64,000 nt of DNA from Terriglobia bacterium (GCA_020073165.1 JAIQFP010000005.1:1-64000); one strand, 5' to 3'; positions 42,796 through 52,729 are shown, counted from the stretch's first letter. Notes: generated by a model not told the origin, from the sequence alone. A program made the numbers and translations.

Positions 42796-45700
42796 ATGTC
42801 ATTTCTCAAGAGGTGGATAGCTCTGTGGGTTGTGGGATGCACTTGCCTGGCACTGGGCCAGGAGATGCAAGAAGGGCGCTTGATGCGCTTTCCCGATATT
42901 TACAAAGACAAGATTGCATTCATGTACGGAGGCGACCTGTGGCTGGCGTCGAGTTCTGGTGGAGTGGCGCGCCGCATCACGTCCAGTCCGGGGCGTGAAC
43001 TGTTCCCGAAATTTTCACCCGACGGCAAGTGGATCGCCTTTACCGGGCAATATGACGGCAACTTCGACGTCTATGTTATGCCGGCTGACGGCGGCCAGCC
43101 GAAACAGCTCACGTTCGACCAGGGCAGTGCGCAGCAGCTCAGCGACCGCATGGGTATCCACAACGAAGTGGTGACCTGGACACCGGACAGCAAGCGTGTC
43201 ATTTTTCTATCGCGTCGCGACGCCTCGAACGGCTGGACCAAGCGCCCGTACAGCGTTAGCGTGGATGGTGGTTTGCCAGAGCCGCTGCCCATGGATCAGG
43301 GAGGCCTGCTGTCGTTTTCGGCGGACGGAAACAAGATCGCTTATAACGTTATCTTTCGCAATTTCCGCCAATGGAAGCGCTATACCGGCGGGCTGGCACA
43401 GGAAATCTCCATCTATGATCTGAAGAACAACACCGTGGAAGCCGGCCCGCCCCATACGGAATGGACGGACGGTTTTCCCATGTGGCACAGCAACACCATC
43501 TACTTCAACTCCGATCGTGGCCCGGAACATCATCTGAATCTGTACGGCTACGACCTGGGCTCCAAGCAGCTCGAGCAACTCACCCACTTCACCGAGTTCG
43601 ACGTGCAGTGGCCAAGCCTAGGGCCGGACGCCATTGTTTTCGAGAACGGCGGTTATCTCTACACCTTCGACTTGCAATCCAAAGAGGCGAAGAAGCTGGC
43701 CATTTACCTGCCCGGCGAACGCGACCAGAGCATGAAGCGCTGGGCGAGCGTGAGCAAGAGCATTACGGACTTCGACATTTCACCGGAAGGGAAGCGCGTG
43801 GTCTTCAGCGCCCGTGGCGATGTGTTCACCGTGCCAGCCAAGGACGGCAGCATCCGCAACCTGACTCGCACGCCCGGGGTGCGCGAGCAAAAGGTCGCCT
43901 GGTCGCCCGATGGCCGCTGGATCGCTTACGTGTCCGACCGCACGGGAGAGGACGAGCTCTACATCAGTCCTCAGGACGGCATGGGCAAGGAGCAGCAGAT
44001 CACCAGCGGGTACAAAGGATTCAAGTTCGGGCCCAGTTGGTCGCCGGACAGCAAGAAGCTGGCTTGGGCCGATAAGGATTTGCGCCTGTGGTACACCGAC
44101 ATCACCGAGAAAAAGCCGGTCCAGGTGGACCAAGCCAAGTACTTCGAGATCAATAATTATTCCTGGTCGCCGGACAGCAAGTGGCTGGCCTACGACAAGC
44201 CCTCAGAGAATTTCTATTCCGTGGTGTACCTGTATTCCCTGGCTGATCGCAAGATCACCGCGGTCACCACCAGCATGACGAACAGTTATGCTCCCATCTT
44301 CGATCCCGATGGGAAGTATCTGTATTTCCTTTCGGACCGGGACTTCAACGAAGTTCTGGGGAATGTGGACTTCGAATTCGCCAATCCGAAGACGACGCGG
44401 GTCTACATCGTCACCATGCGCAAGGATGAACCTTCGCCGTTCCCGGCGCTGAGCGATGAAGCTCAAATCAAGAAGGAAGAGGCACCGGCGCCCGAGGCCA
44501 GCGCCAAGGAAGAAAAGGGCGGGAAAGAGAAGTCCAAGAAGAAGGAGGAAGAAAAGCCCAAAGAGACCAAGGAAGCTGCCAAAGAGTTCCGCATTGATCT
44601 CGAGGGCATCCAGGACCGGGTGGTAGCGCTGCCTACCGAAGCCGCGGTAATCCGTGCCTTTGGCGCAGCCAAGGGTTACATCTATTACTCAACGACGGCC
44701 ATCCAGGGCCTGTCGGGCCCGATCCCTGGCGAGTCTTCAGCGCTGCACGCGTATGACCTGAAAGAGCGCAAGGAAAAGACCCTGATCGAGGGCGTGGAAC
44801 GCTTTGCCGTTTCATTCGACGGATCCAAGGTGTTGTATGAAGGCGACGGAGGTCCCGGCGGCCACAGCTATGGCATCATCGACGCCAAACCCGATGGGCC
44901 GAAGAAGGCGGGCGAGGGTGCACTGAGTCTCTCGTCCATGCGGGTGGAAGTCGATCCACCACAGGAGTGGAAGCAGGTCTTCGAGGAAGTGTGGCGCCAG
45001 GAGCGTGACTACTTCTTTGAAGCTGCGATGAATGGCGTGGACTGGCAGAAGATGCACGACAAGTATGCGCAACTGCTGCCCTACGTCGCGGACCGTTACA
45101 GCCTCACCTACATTCTTGGTGACATGATCGGGGAGCTCTCCAATTCGCACACCTATGTGGGTGGTGGCGACTATCCTGAGCTTCCGCACGTCAACGTGGG
45201 CCTGCTGGGGGTTGACTTCGAGGCCGATGCGGCCAGCGGCATGTACCGCATCAAGAAGATCTATCCGGGAGAAAACTGGCATGCCAACACCCGCTCACCT
45301 CTCACTGAGCCGGGGGTGAACGTAAAAGAAGGGGACTACCTGGTGGCGGTGAACGGCCGCGCGCTGCGGATGCCACAAAACCCCTACGAACTGTTTACGA
45401 ACACGGTTAACGAAACTGTGACCTTGACGGTGAATTCCAAGCCATCCGAAGACGGGTCGCACACGGTGCAGGTGAAACCAATCGGGGATGAATACGATCT
45501 GCGAGAGGCGAACTGGATCGAGAGCAATCGCAAGAAGGTGGATGCTGCCACCAACGGCCGCGTCGGCTACGTGTACCTGCCGGACATGGGGGCACCCGGG
45601 CTCGACCAGTTTGTCAAGCAGTGGTTCCCGCAGGTCCGCAAGGAGGGCATGATCATCGACGTTCGCTACAATGGCGGCGGCTTTGTGGATCAGCTCATCT

Positions 45701-46176
45701 TCGAGCGCCTGCGGCGGACGTTGGCGGCCATGTCCACGTCGCGCAATTTCGGCGACACACCCATCCCATTCCCGTCCTTCTATGGCCACATGGCGTGTAT
45801 CACCAACCACTATGCGGCGTCAGACGGGGATTTCTTCAGTTACTTCTTCAAGCAGTACAAGCTGGGGCCGCTCATCGGTGAACGGACCTGGGGCGGTGTG
45901 CGGGGCATCCGCGGCCAGATTCCGCTCATCGACGGCGGTTACATCACGCGTCCTGAATTCTCGATCTATGACTTGAACGGCAAGTGGCTGATCGAGAACA
46001 GGGGTGTGCAGCCCGACATCGTGGTGGAGAACCGGCCCGACCTTGTGGTCAAGGGTCAGGACCCACAACTGGAGAAGGCGATCGATCTGGTCATGAAGGA
46101 GATTCAGGCGAATCCCAAGAAGCTGCCGGCGCGGCCTCCCGATCTACCGACTTATCCGGAAGGGCCGGGACTGTGA
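42796..46176 (+). CDS. Tricorn-like protease (S41 family), exported
   Basis: An 1126-aa protein with signal peptide (RWIALWVVGCTCLALG). Two WD40-type beta-propellers occupy residues about 30-550 (repeated SPDGKWIAFxxxxDGxxDVYVMP units). A Lys/Glu-rich linker (about 555-597) follows, then a core, a PDZ domain (about 830-900) and the S41 tail-specific-protease domain. Tricorn active-site elements are visible: GELSNSHTYVGG (Ser-His) and CITNHYAASDGDFFSY (nucleophile Ser). It degrades peptides, here probably in the periplasm, unlike cytosolic archaeal tricorn. It is a single gene with its own promoter and terminator. Confidence 0.92.
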   Translation: MSFLKRWIALWVVGCTCLALGQEMQEGRLMRFPDIYKDKIAFMYGGDLWLASSSGGVARRITSSPGRELFPKFSPDGKWIAFTGQYDGNFDVYVMPADGGQPKQLTFDQGSAQQLSDRMGIHNEVVTWTPDSKRVIFLSRRDASNGWTKRPYSVSVDGGLPEPLPMDQGGLLSFSADGNKIAYNVIFRNFRQWKRYTGGLAQEISIYDLKNNTVEAGPPHTEWTDGFPMWHSNTIYFNSDRGPEHHLNLYGYDLGSKQLEQLTHFTEFDVQWPSLGPDAIVFENGGYLYTFDLQSKEAKKLAIYLPGERDQSMKRWASVSKSITDFDISPEGKRVVFSARGDVFTVPAKDGSIRNLTRTPGVREQKVAWSPDGRWIAYVSDRTGEDELYISPQDGMGKEQQITSGYKGFKFGPSWSPDSKKLAWADKDLRLWYTDITEKKPVQVDQAKYFEINNYSWSPDSKWLAYDKPSENFYSVVYLYSLADRKITAVTTSMTNSYAPIFDPDGKYLYFLSDRDFNEVLGNVDFEFANPKTTRVYIVTMRKDEPSPFPALSDEAQIKKEEAPAPEASAKEEKGGKEKSKKKEEEKPKETKEAAKEFRIDLEGIQDRVVALPTEAAVIRAFGAAKGYIYYSTTAIQGLSGPIPGESSALHAYDLKERKEKTLIEGVERFAVSFDGSKVLYEGDGGPGGHSYGIIDAKPDGPKKAGEGALSLSSMRVEVDPPQEWKQVFEEVWRQERDYFFEAAMNGVDWQKMHDKYAQLLPYVADRYSLTYILGDMIGELSNSHTYVGGGDYPELPHVNVGLLGVDFEADAASGMYRIKKIYPGENWHANTRSPLTEPGVNVKEGDYLVAVNGRALRMPQNPYELFTNTVNETVTLTVNSKPSEDGSHTVQVKPIGDEYDLREANWIESNRKKVDAATNGRVGYVYLPDMGAPGLDQFVKQWFPQVRKEGMIIDVRYNGGGFVDQLIFERLRRTLAAMSTSRNFGDTPIPFPSFYGHMACITNHYAASDGDFFSYFFKQYKLGPLIGERTWGGVRGIRGQIPLIDGGYITRPEFSIYDLNGKWLIENRGVQPDIVVENRPDLVVKGQDPQLEKAIDLVMKEIQANPKKLPARPPDLPTYPEGPGL

Positions 46177-46218
46177 GGTAGAAACGCAGGTTGCTGCGTA
46201 CGAAGTGTCGAGATTTCT

Positions 46219-46253
46219 GCCGCCGGGGCTTTCATACTTCGGCGGCTTTTTTT
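46219..46253 (+). terminator. Rho-independent terminator
   Basis: GCCGCCG (46219-46225), 14-base loop, CGGCGGC (46240-46246), then seven T. It ends the tricorn transcript. Confidence 0.92.
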
Positions 46254-46271
46254 CGGCCAGCGGAAGCAGGA

Positions 46272-46376
46272 CTACTTCGATTCCAGCTTCTTGCGAATGC
46301 GCCGGACCTCCATGAACGTCAAGGCCGTGGTGACGCAAATCACGCTGCCGAACATGATGGCCACAATGGCATCCAT
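46272..46376 (-). CDS. 34-aa single-helix membrane microprotein
   Basis: On the minus strand ATG 46376 is preceded by GGAG 9 bases upstream. The product reads MDAIVAIMFGSVICVTTALT followed by FMEVRRIRKKLESK: one hydrophobic helix with a strongly basic C-terminal tail, the typical form of a small inner-membrane protein with N-out/C-in topology. It is too short for homology judgement. Composition and ribosome site favour a real gene. Confidence 0.5.
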   Translation of the reverse strand: MDAIVAIMFGSVICVTTALTFMEVRRIRKKLESK

Positions 46377-46542
46377 CTTGGCGGGCTCCCCTCCCGTGTC
46401 ATTGCTCGCGGAATTCACGAAAAAACCTGGGACTTCCAAATTCTGCCTGATATTACCCCGGAATTCCGGCCAGAAGGATTGCTTCTTTGGATGCGCGGCC
46501 CCGCAACGATGGCAAACAGCCGAAAAACTGGTAGTTTGCCCT

Positions 46543-46548
46543 TATAAT
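46543..46548 (+). promoter_or_regulatory. -10 element of an apparently leaderless gene
   Basis: TATAAT ends 8 bases before the GTG of the glycosyltransferase gene, so the transcript should begin at or next to the start codon. No ribosome site is present. The -35 region is weak. Confidence 0.6.
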
Positions 46549-46556
46549 AGAGCTTC

Positions 46557-47534
46557 GTGCCCAAGTACTCCATTGTCGTGCCGTTGCATAACGAGCAGGA
46601 GAACGTCACCGATCTGTACGACCGCCTTAAAGCGGTCATGGAGGTGAGCGGGGGCAGCTTTGAGTTAGTGCTGGTGGACGACGGCTCGGTGGACGGAACC
46701 TTCCACCTGCTGCGCGAAATTGCGGCCGTGGACAGCCGGGTCACAGTGGTCAAGCTCCGCCGGAACTTCGGGCAGACTTCGGCGCTAGCGGCCGGTTTCG
46801 ACCACGCCCGCGGCGAGCACATCATCGCCATGGACGGCGACCTGCAGCACGATCCCGCCGACATCCCGCTGTTTCTGGAGAAAATTGCCGAAGGCTATGA
46901 CATCGTCAGCGGCTGGCGCAAGCAACGCATCGACAATCTCTGGCTGCGTCGCATTCCATCGCGCTGCGCCAACTGGTTGATGGCCAAGCTGAGTGGAGTC
47001 GACATTCACGACTTCGGAACCACCTTCAAGGCTTATCGCCGCGAGATTCTGGAGCAGGTCCCGCTGTACGGCGAGTTACATCGCTTCATTCCGGCGCTGG
47101 CCTCGTGGCACGGGGCGTCGATCTGCGAAGTGCCCATCCGCAACGTGATGCGGGAGCGGGGGAGTTCGCACTACGGGATTTCGCGGACATTCCGGGTATT
47201 CTTCGACCTGATCACGATTCGCTTCCTGCTCCGCTACCTCTCCCGCCCGCTGCACTTCTTTGGAACGGTGGGCATGATGAGCATCCTGGCGGGGTCGGGC
47301 GTAAGCCTGTGGTTGCTCGCGGAAAAATTTCTTAATCATCGCGATATTATGAGCAACCACGGTCCGCTGATGATCTTTGCAGCGGTGCTGCTGCTGGCAG
47401 GATTCAACATGCTGGCGATTGGTCTTCTCGGTGAGATGCAAGTACGCCACTACTACGAACCGCGGCGCCGCGGGCCCTACTCCGTCGATCGCGTCTTCCG
47501 CGCACAGAGCGAAGAGCACACCATTTCAGAATAA
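46557..47534 (+). CDS. GT2 glycosyltransferase, polyprenyl-phosphate (DPM1/GtrB) type
   Basis: A 325-aa protein. The catalytic domain is YSIVVPLHNEQENVTDLYDR, LVLVDDGSVDGT, NFGQTSALAAGFDHARG and AMDGDLQHDP (DxD), with the C-terminal R.SS.Y.ISRTFRVFFDL motif. Two transmembrane segments follow (FFGTVGMMSILAGSGVSLWLL, MIFAAVLLLAGFNMLAIGLL). It is expected to move a sugar from a nucleotide donor to undecaprenyl phosphate for later use outside the membrane. GTG 46557 lies 8 bases after TATAAT, so translation is probably leaderless. Confidence 0.9.
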   Translation: MPKYSIVVPLHNEQENVTDLYDRLKAVMEVSGGSFELVLVDDGSVDGTFHLLREIAAVDSRVTVVKLRRNFGQTSALAAGFDHARGEHIIAMDGDLQHDPADIPLFLEKIAEGYDIVSGWRKQRIDNLWLRRIPSRCANWLMAKLSGVDIHDFGTTFKAYRREILEQVPLYGELHRFIPALASWHGASICEVPIRNVMRERGSSHYGISRTFRVFFDLITIRFLLRYLSRPLHFFGTVGMMSILAGSGVSLWLLAEKFLNHRDIMSNHGPLMIFAAVLLLAGFNMLAIGLLGEMQVRHYYEPRRRGPYSVDRVFRAQSEEHTISE

Positions 47535-47536
47535 GC

Positions 47537-48646
47537 CTACTTCGCGAACGCTTCTTTATTCACCACGTACGGCATCTTGGTAATATCGCCGCCGTAGTTT
47601 CCTTCCAGCACATCAATCAAGCCCTGGGCGCAACGTCCCGCCATGCCCTTGTTGGGATCGGTGGAGAGACGGGTGATGCGCGCGGCGCTGGCAAAGTGTG
47701 GCAACAGCCGGCATCGGTCTGCAATCTCCGGATCGCGCAGGGGTGAGTCCGCGGGCAGGGGCTCTTTTTCGTAAACGTCGAGCGCTGCCCCGGCGATCCA
47801 GTTTTCCTTCAGCGCCTTCGCCAATGCGGCTTCATCCACCACCGGGCCCCGCGAAGTGTTCACCAGGTAGGCAGTCGGCTTCATCCTGCGCAGGGTGTGC
47901 TCGTTGAACAGATGGTAGGTAGGGGTAGAGGTCTCACCCTCGCGCAGCAGGGGCACATGTACGCTCACAAAGTCGGCCCCGGTCAGCGCATCATCGAGAG
48001 TCGTGTACTTGATCCAGGTCTTTTCTCGACAAATGCCACGGGCGTGGCGCAGATCCTTCATTTCCTGGATGGCCTTGATGTAGTCGTGGTTCTGATAGGC
48101 GGGGTCGAAGCACAGCATGTTCATGTCGAAGCCGGTACACTTCTTGATCATGGCCAGGCCAATGCGCCCCGTCCCGATGATGGCGATAGTCTTGCCGGTG
48201 ACCTCGTCGCCGAGGAAGGGCAGGTAAGGATGCCAGTATCCCCACTTGTTTTCGCGGGTGAGATGCTCGGCGGTCCACAGCTTTCTTGCCAGAGCACCGA
48301 GCATGAAGAAGGCGAATTCCGCAGTGGCCTCGGTGAGCACATCGGCGGTGTGAGTGAACGGGACCTTGTAGCGGTTGGCATCGGCCCGGTGGATGTTGTC
48401 GAACCCCACCGCGATCTGGGCCACGACCTTGAGGGTGCCTTTGCCGGCCTCGAAAACCTCGGCGTCAACCGGGTCGCGCAGGGTGGTGATCAGGCCGTCG
48501 ATGCCCGATTTGACCTTTTCCACGATCAGTTTCTTGGGCGGCGCTTCCGGTTGGGGGTAGACCTCGACTTCGTAACCCCGCTGGCGCAGCAGGTCAACCG
48601 ACTCCCCAATGTCACAGGTGGCAAACACGCGAAATTTCTTGCTCAT
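47537..48646 (-). CDS. D-isomer 2-hydroxyacid dehydrogenase
   Basis: A 369-aa NAD(P)-dependent enzyme. The cofactor domain has GKTIAIIGTGRIGLAMIKKC, catalytic Arg in NTSRGPVVDEAAL, Glu in AALDVYEKEP and the His in LLPHFASAARITR (H.AS rather than the usual H.G.AT). GLITTLRDPVDAEVFEAG and VAQIAVGFDNI are in the N-terminal lobe. The best class match is glyoxylate/hydroxypyruvate reductase, but it is somewhat longer than usual because of an insert near residue 205 (EMKDLRHARGICREKTW). The start is ATG 48646; the longer frame to 48979 has no support. Confidence 0.88.
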   Translation of the reverse strand: MSKKFRVFATCDIGESVDLLRQRGYEVEVYPQPEAPPKKLIVEKVKSGIDGLITTLRDPVDAEVFEAGKGTLKVVAQIAVGFDNIHRADANRYKVPFTHTADVLTEATAEFAFFMLGALARKLWTAEHLTRENKWGYWHPYLPFLGDEVTGKTIAIIGTGRIGLAMIKKCTGFDMNMLCFDPAYQNHDYIKAIQEMKDLRHARGICREKTWIKYTTLDDALTGADFVSVHVPLLREGETSTPTYHLFNEHTLRRMKPTAYLVNTSRGPVVDEAALAKALKENWIAGAALDVYEKEPLPADSPLRDPEIADRCRLLPHFASAARITRLSTDPNKGMAGRCAQGLIDVLEGNYGGDITKMPYVVNKEAFAK

Positions 48647-48863
48647 CGTTTTCTCTGGATGGAGGTCTTGCAGATGAAACCCAACGACAGGAAATGATAC
48701 TACTCGCGGTCCCGCGAGTAAGACAGAGAACCGGGAAGTGTTCCTGCAACCGTCCGCTTTCGGACACTCGCATCCCACCTTCGTACAATTGGGCTCGCAC
48801 GACTTCCAACCTCTCCCGATCTGGACCTTTGAATTCAACTGTTTGCGGCATCTCCTAAACGGT

Positions 48864-50099
48864 ATGCTTCGTGCCTTTTCCCTGACCATGCAAAGCGCCA
48901 TGCACCTGTTGGCCGACGAAATACGCGCCCCGTGGACGCATCGGGAAGTCTCTGGCGAGTGGGACTCTCGGACCTCCACGGCCCATCCCCCGCGGGTGCT
49001 GATTGCGGACGACCAAGCGACGGTGTGTGAGGCCCTGCGGCTACTGCTGAAAAGTGATGGGTACGAGACCGAGCTGGTCAGCGGGCCGGCATCGTTGTTG
49101 GACAGCCTGGAGCGGCGGGACTTCGACCTGGTCCTGCTCGACCTGAACTATACCCGCGACACCACCTCAGGACGGGAAGGGCTGGATTTGCTGACTCGCA
49201 TCCGGGCCATGGACCAGAACTTGCCGGTGGTGGTCATGACCGCCTGGAGCAACGTGGACCTGGCGGTCGAAGCCATGCGCCGCGGGGCCTGCGACTTCGT
49301 CCAGAAGCCCTGGGACAACAAGCAGGTGTTGGCCAGTGTGCGCCATCACGTGGAGCGTCACCGCGCCCAGCGACGCGAGCGATCATACTTGAGCGCGGAA
49401 TTGAACGATGCTATCGAAACCCAGCGCCGCTTCCTGCCTGAGCAACTCCCGCAACCGTCGGGGTGCGACATCGCAGTTGCCTACCTGCCCGCGCGCCTTA
49501 TCGGCGGAGATTACTTCGACGTAGTCGAAGCAGACCAGCAAACCGCCATCTGTGTGGCGGATGTTGCGGGCAAGGGGCTGCCGGCAGCACTGTTGATGGC
49601 CAATCTGCAGGCCGCGCTGAAACCGCAAATGCAGCGCGCCATCAGCCCAGCCGGTGTCTGCCGCGACCTGAACCTCCACGTTCGCCACTCGGGAAAATTT
49701 ATTTCCCTGTTTCACGCGCTGCTCGATGCCGAGTCCCGGCGCCTGGTGTACAGCAACGCGGGCCACCTTCCGCCATTGCTGGTGCATGCCGACGGTTCCT
49801 GCGAGCGCCTGCTGAGTGAAGGCGCCGTCCTGGGCGCCTTTGCGACCTGGAATTATGAGGAAAGGGAAGTGCAGCTCGAGCCGGGAAGCCGCCTCGTGCT
49901 CTACACCGACGGAATGGTCGAGGCCAGCAATGCTTCGGGGCAGGATTTTGGGGAAGAGCGTCTGCGAGAACTAGCCATCGCCAACCGTCAGCAGACGGCG
50001 GAACAACTCAAGCAGACCATCCTGTCTGCCGTCATGGACCATTGCGGATCCCAACTTCAGGACGATGCCACACTGCTGGTAATCGCACTCAAAGACTAA
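48864..50099 (+). CDS. Response regulator with PP2C/SpoIIE phosphatase (RsbU-like)
   Basis: A 411-aa protein, start uncertain (several in-frame ATGs between 48738 and 48912, none with a good ribosome site). The receiver domain has VLIADDQATVCEALRLLL, phosphoacceptor in LVLLDLNYTRD and VVMTAWSN...QKPW. A coiled-coil signalling helix leads into a SpoIIE phosphatase domain: GGDYFDVVEADQQTAICVAD, VAGKGLPAALLMANLQ and LVLYTDGMVEASN, with metal Asp residues present. It probably controls an anti-anti-sigma factor in a stress-response partner switch. No partner genes are in the window. Confidence 0.88.
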   Translation: MLRAFSLTMQSAMHLLADEIRAPWTHREVSGEWDSRTSTAHPPRVLIADDQATVCEALRLLLKSDGYETELVSGPASLLDSLERRDFDLVLLDLNYTRDTTSGREGLDLLTRIRAMDQNLPVVVMTAWSNVDLAVEAMRRGACDFVQKPWDNKQVLASVRHHVERHRAQRRERSYLSAELNDAIETQRRFLPEQLPQPSGCDIAVAYLPARLIGGDYFDVVEADQQTAICVADVAGKGLPAALLMANLQAALKPQMQRAISPAGVCRDLNLHVRHSGKFISLFHALLDAESRRLVYSNAGHLPPLLVHADGSCERLLSEGAVLGAFATWNYEEREVQLEPGSRLVLYTDGMVEASNASGQDFGEERLRELAIANRQQTAEQLKQTILSAVMDHCGSQLQDDATLLVIALKD

Positions 50100-50200
50100 C
50101 CGTAGCTGGCGCGCAAATTGGCGGTGGCAGCCGATGCCACTACAGGTCGGCGATACGGCGTGCTCCCCCGTGCAGCGATAGGGCCCAGTTCGTATGTCGG

Positions 50201-52258
50201 CTAGCGCTCGACTAGCGCCACCCGCTCTTCCTTTTTCTCGTGGAACTCTTTCTTTACCGCCATCAACTCCACGGCCTTGTGGGCGATGTGCTCGGCGCTG
50301 ACTTCGAACTCCTTAATCAGCTCCCACGGTGCGCCGGAGTCGCCAAAGCGGTCTTTGACGCCAATCGCGCCCGTGATTACCGGCACGCCGTAAAGCTGGG
50401 GGGCCTGAGTAATCACATTGCTTACGCGCCATGCCAGGGCGCCGATCTGGTGCTCTTCAGCGGTCACAACCACCCCGGTTTCCAGGGCGGCGCGCAGGAT
50501 GGCAGCTTCGTGAATGGGCTTAAGCGTATGCAGGTTCACGATGCGGGTCTCGTAGCCGAAATCCTTCTTCAGGATCCACGCCGCGCGCATGGCTTCCGGC
50601 ACCATCGGACCGCAGGCAATGATGGACAGGTCTTCATGCTCGTTCTGGTACTCCGCCGCCAGCTTGGTCTCGAAGGCCTCGATGAAGTTGGCTGCTTCGT
50701 GGCGGAAGCGAATGACATTGGCTTTTCCGAAAACAAATGGCGTCTTGTCATCCGTGACAATCGGCGTAGCCTCGCGCGCGAAACGAATGTACTTCGGCCC
50801 CTGGTGCTTGAGCAGCAGGTAATTGGTGGCTTTGCGGGTCTCAACCACGTCGCAGGGAACAACCACCGACATATTGGGGAGGCTGCACATGGCAAACAGA
50901 TCTTCCAGGGCCTGGTGGGTGGCGCCGTCGGGGCCGACCGAGACTCCGCCGTGGGCGCCGGCGATCATCACATTGAAGTTGCCGTAACAAATGGAGGTGC
51001 GGATCTGGTCGAGGTTGCGGGCGGCGGCAAAGGTTGCGTAGGTGCCGAAGACCGGCAACTTTCCTTCTTTTGCGAGACCCGCTGCGGCGGCGGTGGCCGA
51101 CTGCTCGGCGATGCCCATGCTGATCCAGCGCTTCTTGCGCTCGGGCTTATTGGCATAGAACTCGCTGATGGTGATGGAGCCGGAAATGTCGAGCCCAAGG
51201 CACACGATGCGCTCGTCGTCACCGTTCTCAGCCAGTGACTGGCCGAACCCCATGCGCGTGGGCTTCATCTGCACTTTCATGTTTTCGCCGGTGTTCCACC
51301 AGTAGTTGCGGCTGAACTTGGGCATCTTGGCTTCGAGTTTGCGTTCCACTTCCGCCTGGTACTGCTTGGCGTGATCGAGTAGCGCCTGGACTGGAATCTT
51401 GTCGGTCAATCCGAGTTCGGCCAGCGCCTTCATCAGTTCTTCCTGGTTGGGCACCTTGCCATGCCAGCCGGCGACGTTTTCAATGAAACTGACACCCTTG
51501 CCTTTGACGGTCTCGGCGAGAATAACGGTAGGCTTGCCGGTGGCTTCTTTGGATTTTTCCAGGGCTTCGACGACCTGCTGCATGTTGTGGCCATCAACGC
51601 GGATCACGTTCCAGCCAAAACTGCGATACTTGTCGCTGAGCGGTTCGACGTTCATCACGTCTTTGACCCAGCCATCAATCTGAAGGCGGTTCACGTCGAT
51701 GATGCCCACCAGGTTGTCCAGCCCGAAGTGGCCGGCTTCCATCGCCGCTTCCCAGATCTGGCCTTCCTGCTGCTCGCCATCGCCCATGATGCAGAACGTC
51801 TTGTAGTCTTTGCCGTCGAGCTTGCCGGCAAGCGCGATGCCCACGGCCACGCTCAGGCCCTGTCCGAGGGAGCCGGTCGAAACTTCGACGCCCGGCAGCT
51901 TGAGCCAATGCGGATGTCCCTGGAAGGGCGACGACAGCTTGCGGAGCGACATAACATCTTCGACCGGATAGTAGCTGGCGAAGGCCAGCCCGAGGTACAG
52001 GCTGGGCGCTTTGTGTCCCGTGGACCACACGATGCGGTCACGGTCCGGCCAGGAAGGATTCTTGGGATCGTGATCGGCCACCTTGAGATAGAGGGCCGCG
52101 GTGATGTCCATGATGGACAGCGTGCCTCCGGCGTGTCCCGAGCCGGCCGCGCACAACGCGACCAGGTCATAGCCGCGCATCAGGTTGGCGGCCTCCTCGA
52201 GGGCGGGGATGGAATACTCCCGAAGCGTCTTGCCGGTGGTGGAATCCTTTATAGCCAT
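50201..52258 (-). CDS. tkt: Transketolase
   Basis: A 685-aa protein. It transfers two-carbon units in the pentose phosphate and Calvin-type pathways and needs thiamine diphosphate. SGHAGGTLSIMDITAALYL, STGSLGQGLSVAVGIALAGK and the thiamine motif GDGEQQEGQIWEAAM...VDVNR are in the first half. The pyrimidine-binding domain has LGLDISGSITISEF and WISMGIAEQSATAAAAGLA. DGATHQALEDLF and the C-terminal domain (VVTAEEHQIGALAWRVSNVI) complete the chain. It is a full-length single polypeptide, not the split TktA/TktB type of some bacteria. Confidence 0.95.
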   Translation of the reverse strand: MAIKDSTTGKTLREYSIPALEEAANLMRGYDLVALCAAGSGHAGGTLSIMDITAALYLKVADHDPKNPSWPDRDRIVWSTGHKAPSLYLGLAFASYYPVEDVMSLRKLSSPFQGHPHWLKLPGVEVSTGSLGQGLSVAVGIALAGKLDGKDYKTFCIMGDGEQQEGQIWEAAMEAGHFGLDNLVGIIDVNRLQIDGWVKDVMNVEPLSDKYRSFGWNVIRVDGHNMQQVVEALEKSKEATGKPTVILAETVKGKGVSFIENVAGWHGKVPNQEELMKALAELGLTDKIPVQALLDHAKQYQAEVERKLEAKMPKFSRNYWWNTGENMKVQMKPTRMGFGQSLAENGDDERIVCLGLDISGSITISEFYANKPERKKRWISMGIAEQSATAAAAGLAKEGKLPVFGTYATFAAARNLDQIRTSICYGNFNVMIAGAHGGVSVGPDGATHQALEDLFAMCSLPNMSVVVPCDVVETRKATNYLLLKHQGPKYIRFAREATPIVTDDKTPFVFGKANVIRFRHEAANFIEAFETKLAAEYQNEHEDLSIIACGPMVPEAMRAAWILKKDFGYETRIVNLHTLKPIHEAAILRAALETGVVVTAEEHQIGALAWRVSNVITQAPQLYGVPVITGAIGVKDRFGDSGAPWELIKEFEVSAEHIAHKAVELMAVKKEFHEKKEERVALVER

Positions 52259-52447
52259 TGGCTTTATCCTTCCGCGGCGGGCTTGGACAGCACAGTGCCT
52301 GCGCGCTGGTACTCCGCAAATCGAGGTTAGCGGGGAATGTCGCTGGGGGCAGTGAAGGGGATCACAGGGGGGTGTGATGGGTAACCCGGACTGCCGGGTT
52401 TAGACTGCCGATTGGCGATTGCAGCGGGCGACGATCTTGATAGAGGA

Positions 52448-52729
52448 CTACGAGTCGCCCTGCGAGAAAAGGTTTTCTATTCTTGGTCCGCATCTCCAGA
52501 ACCACACTGCGGCAAGAAACAAGGCAAGTATGCGAACTACGGTGAAGGCCGTGATTACCAAGTAGTAGTTGCTCCAATAATCTGGTGTCCCTAGGACGCT
52601 GCGCTGGCTCAGGTGATGGGAGAATGCAAAAAGTCGCTCCGGGAGGTAGGTGACATCAACCAAAGCCCAACTAATCAAGAGCAGCGCAAATGCGCGACTC
52701 ACGAGCAGGACTATCTCTTTTCTTGACAT
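52448..52729 (-). CDS. Small membrane protein
   Basis: A 93-aa protein starting at ATG 52729 (GGAG 5 bases upstream). Two or three hydrophobic segments: EIVLLVSRAFALLLISWALVD and YYLVITAFTVVRILALFLAA, plus VWFWRCG. A soluble loop between them holds LPERLFAFSHHLSQ. The family is not recognised. It lies 190 bases before transketolase and is separated from it by a short hairpin (52383-52400) that has no T-run. Confidence 0.7.
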   Translation of the reverse strand: MSRKEIVLLVSRAFALLLISWALVDVTYLPERLFAFSHHLSQRSVLGTPDYWSNYYLVITAFTVVRILALFLAAVWFWRCGPRIENLFSQGDS

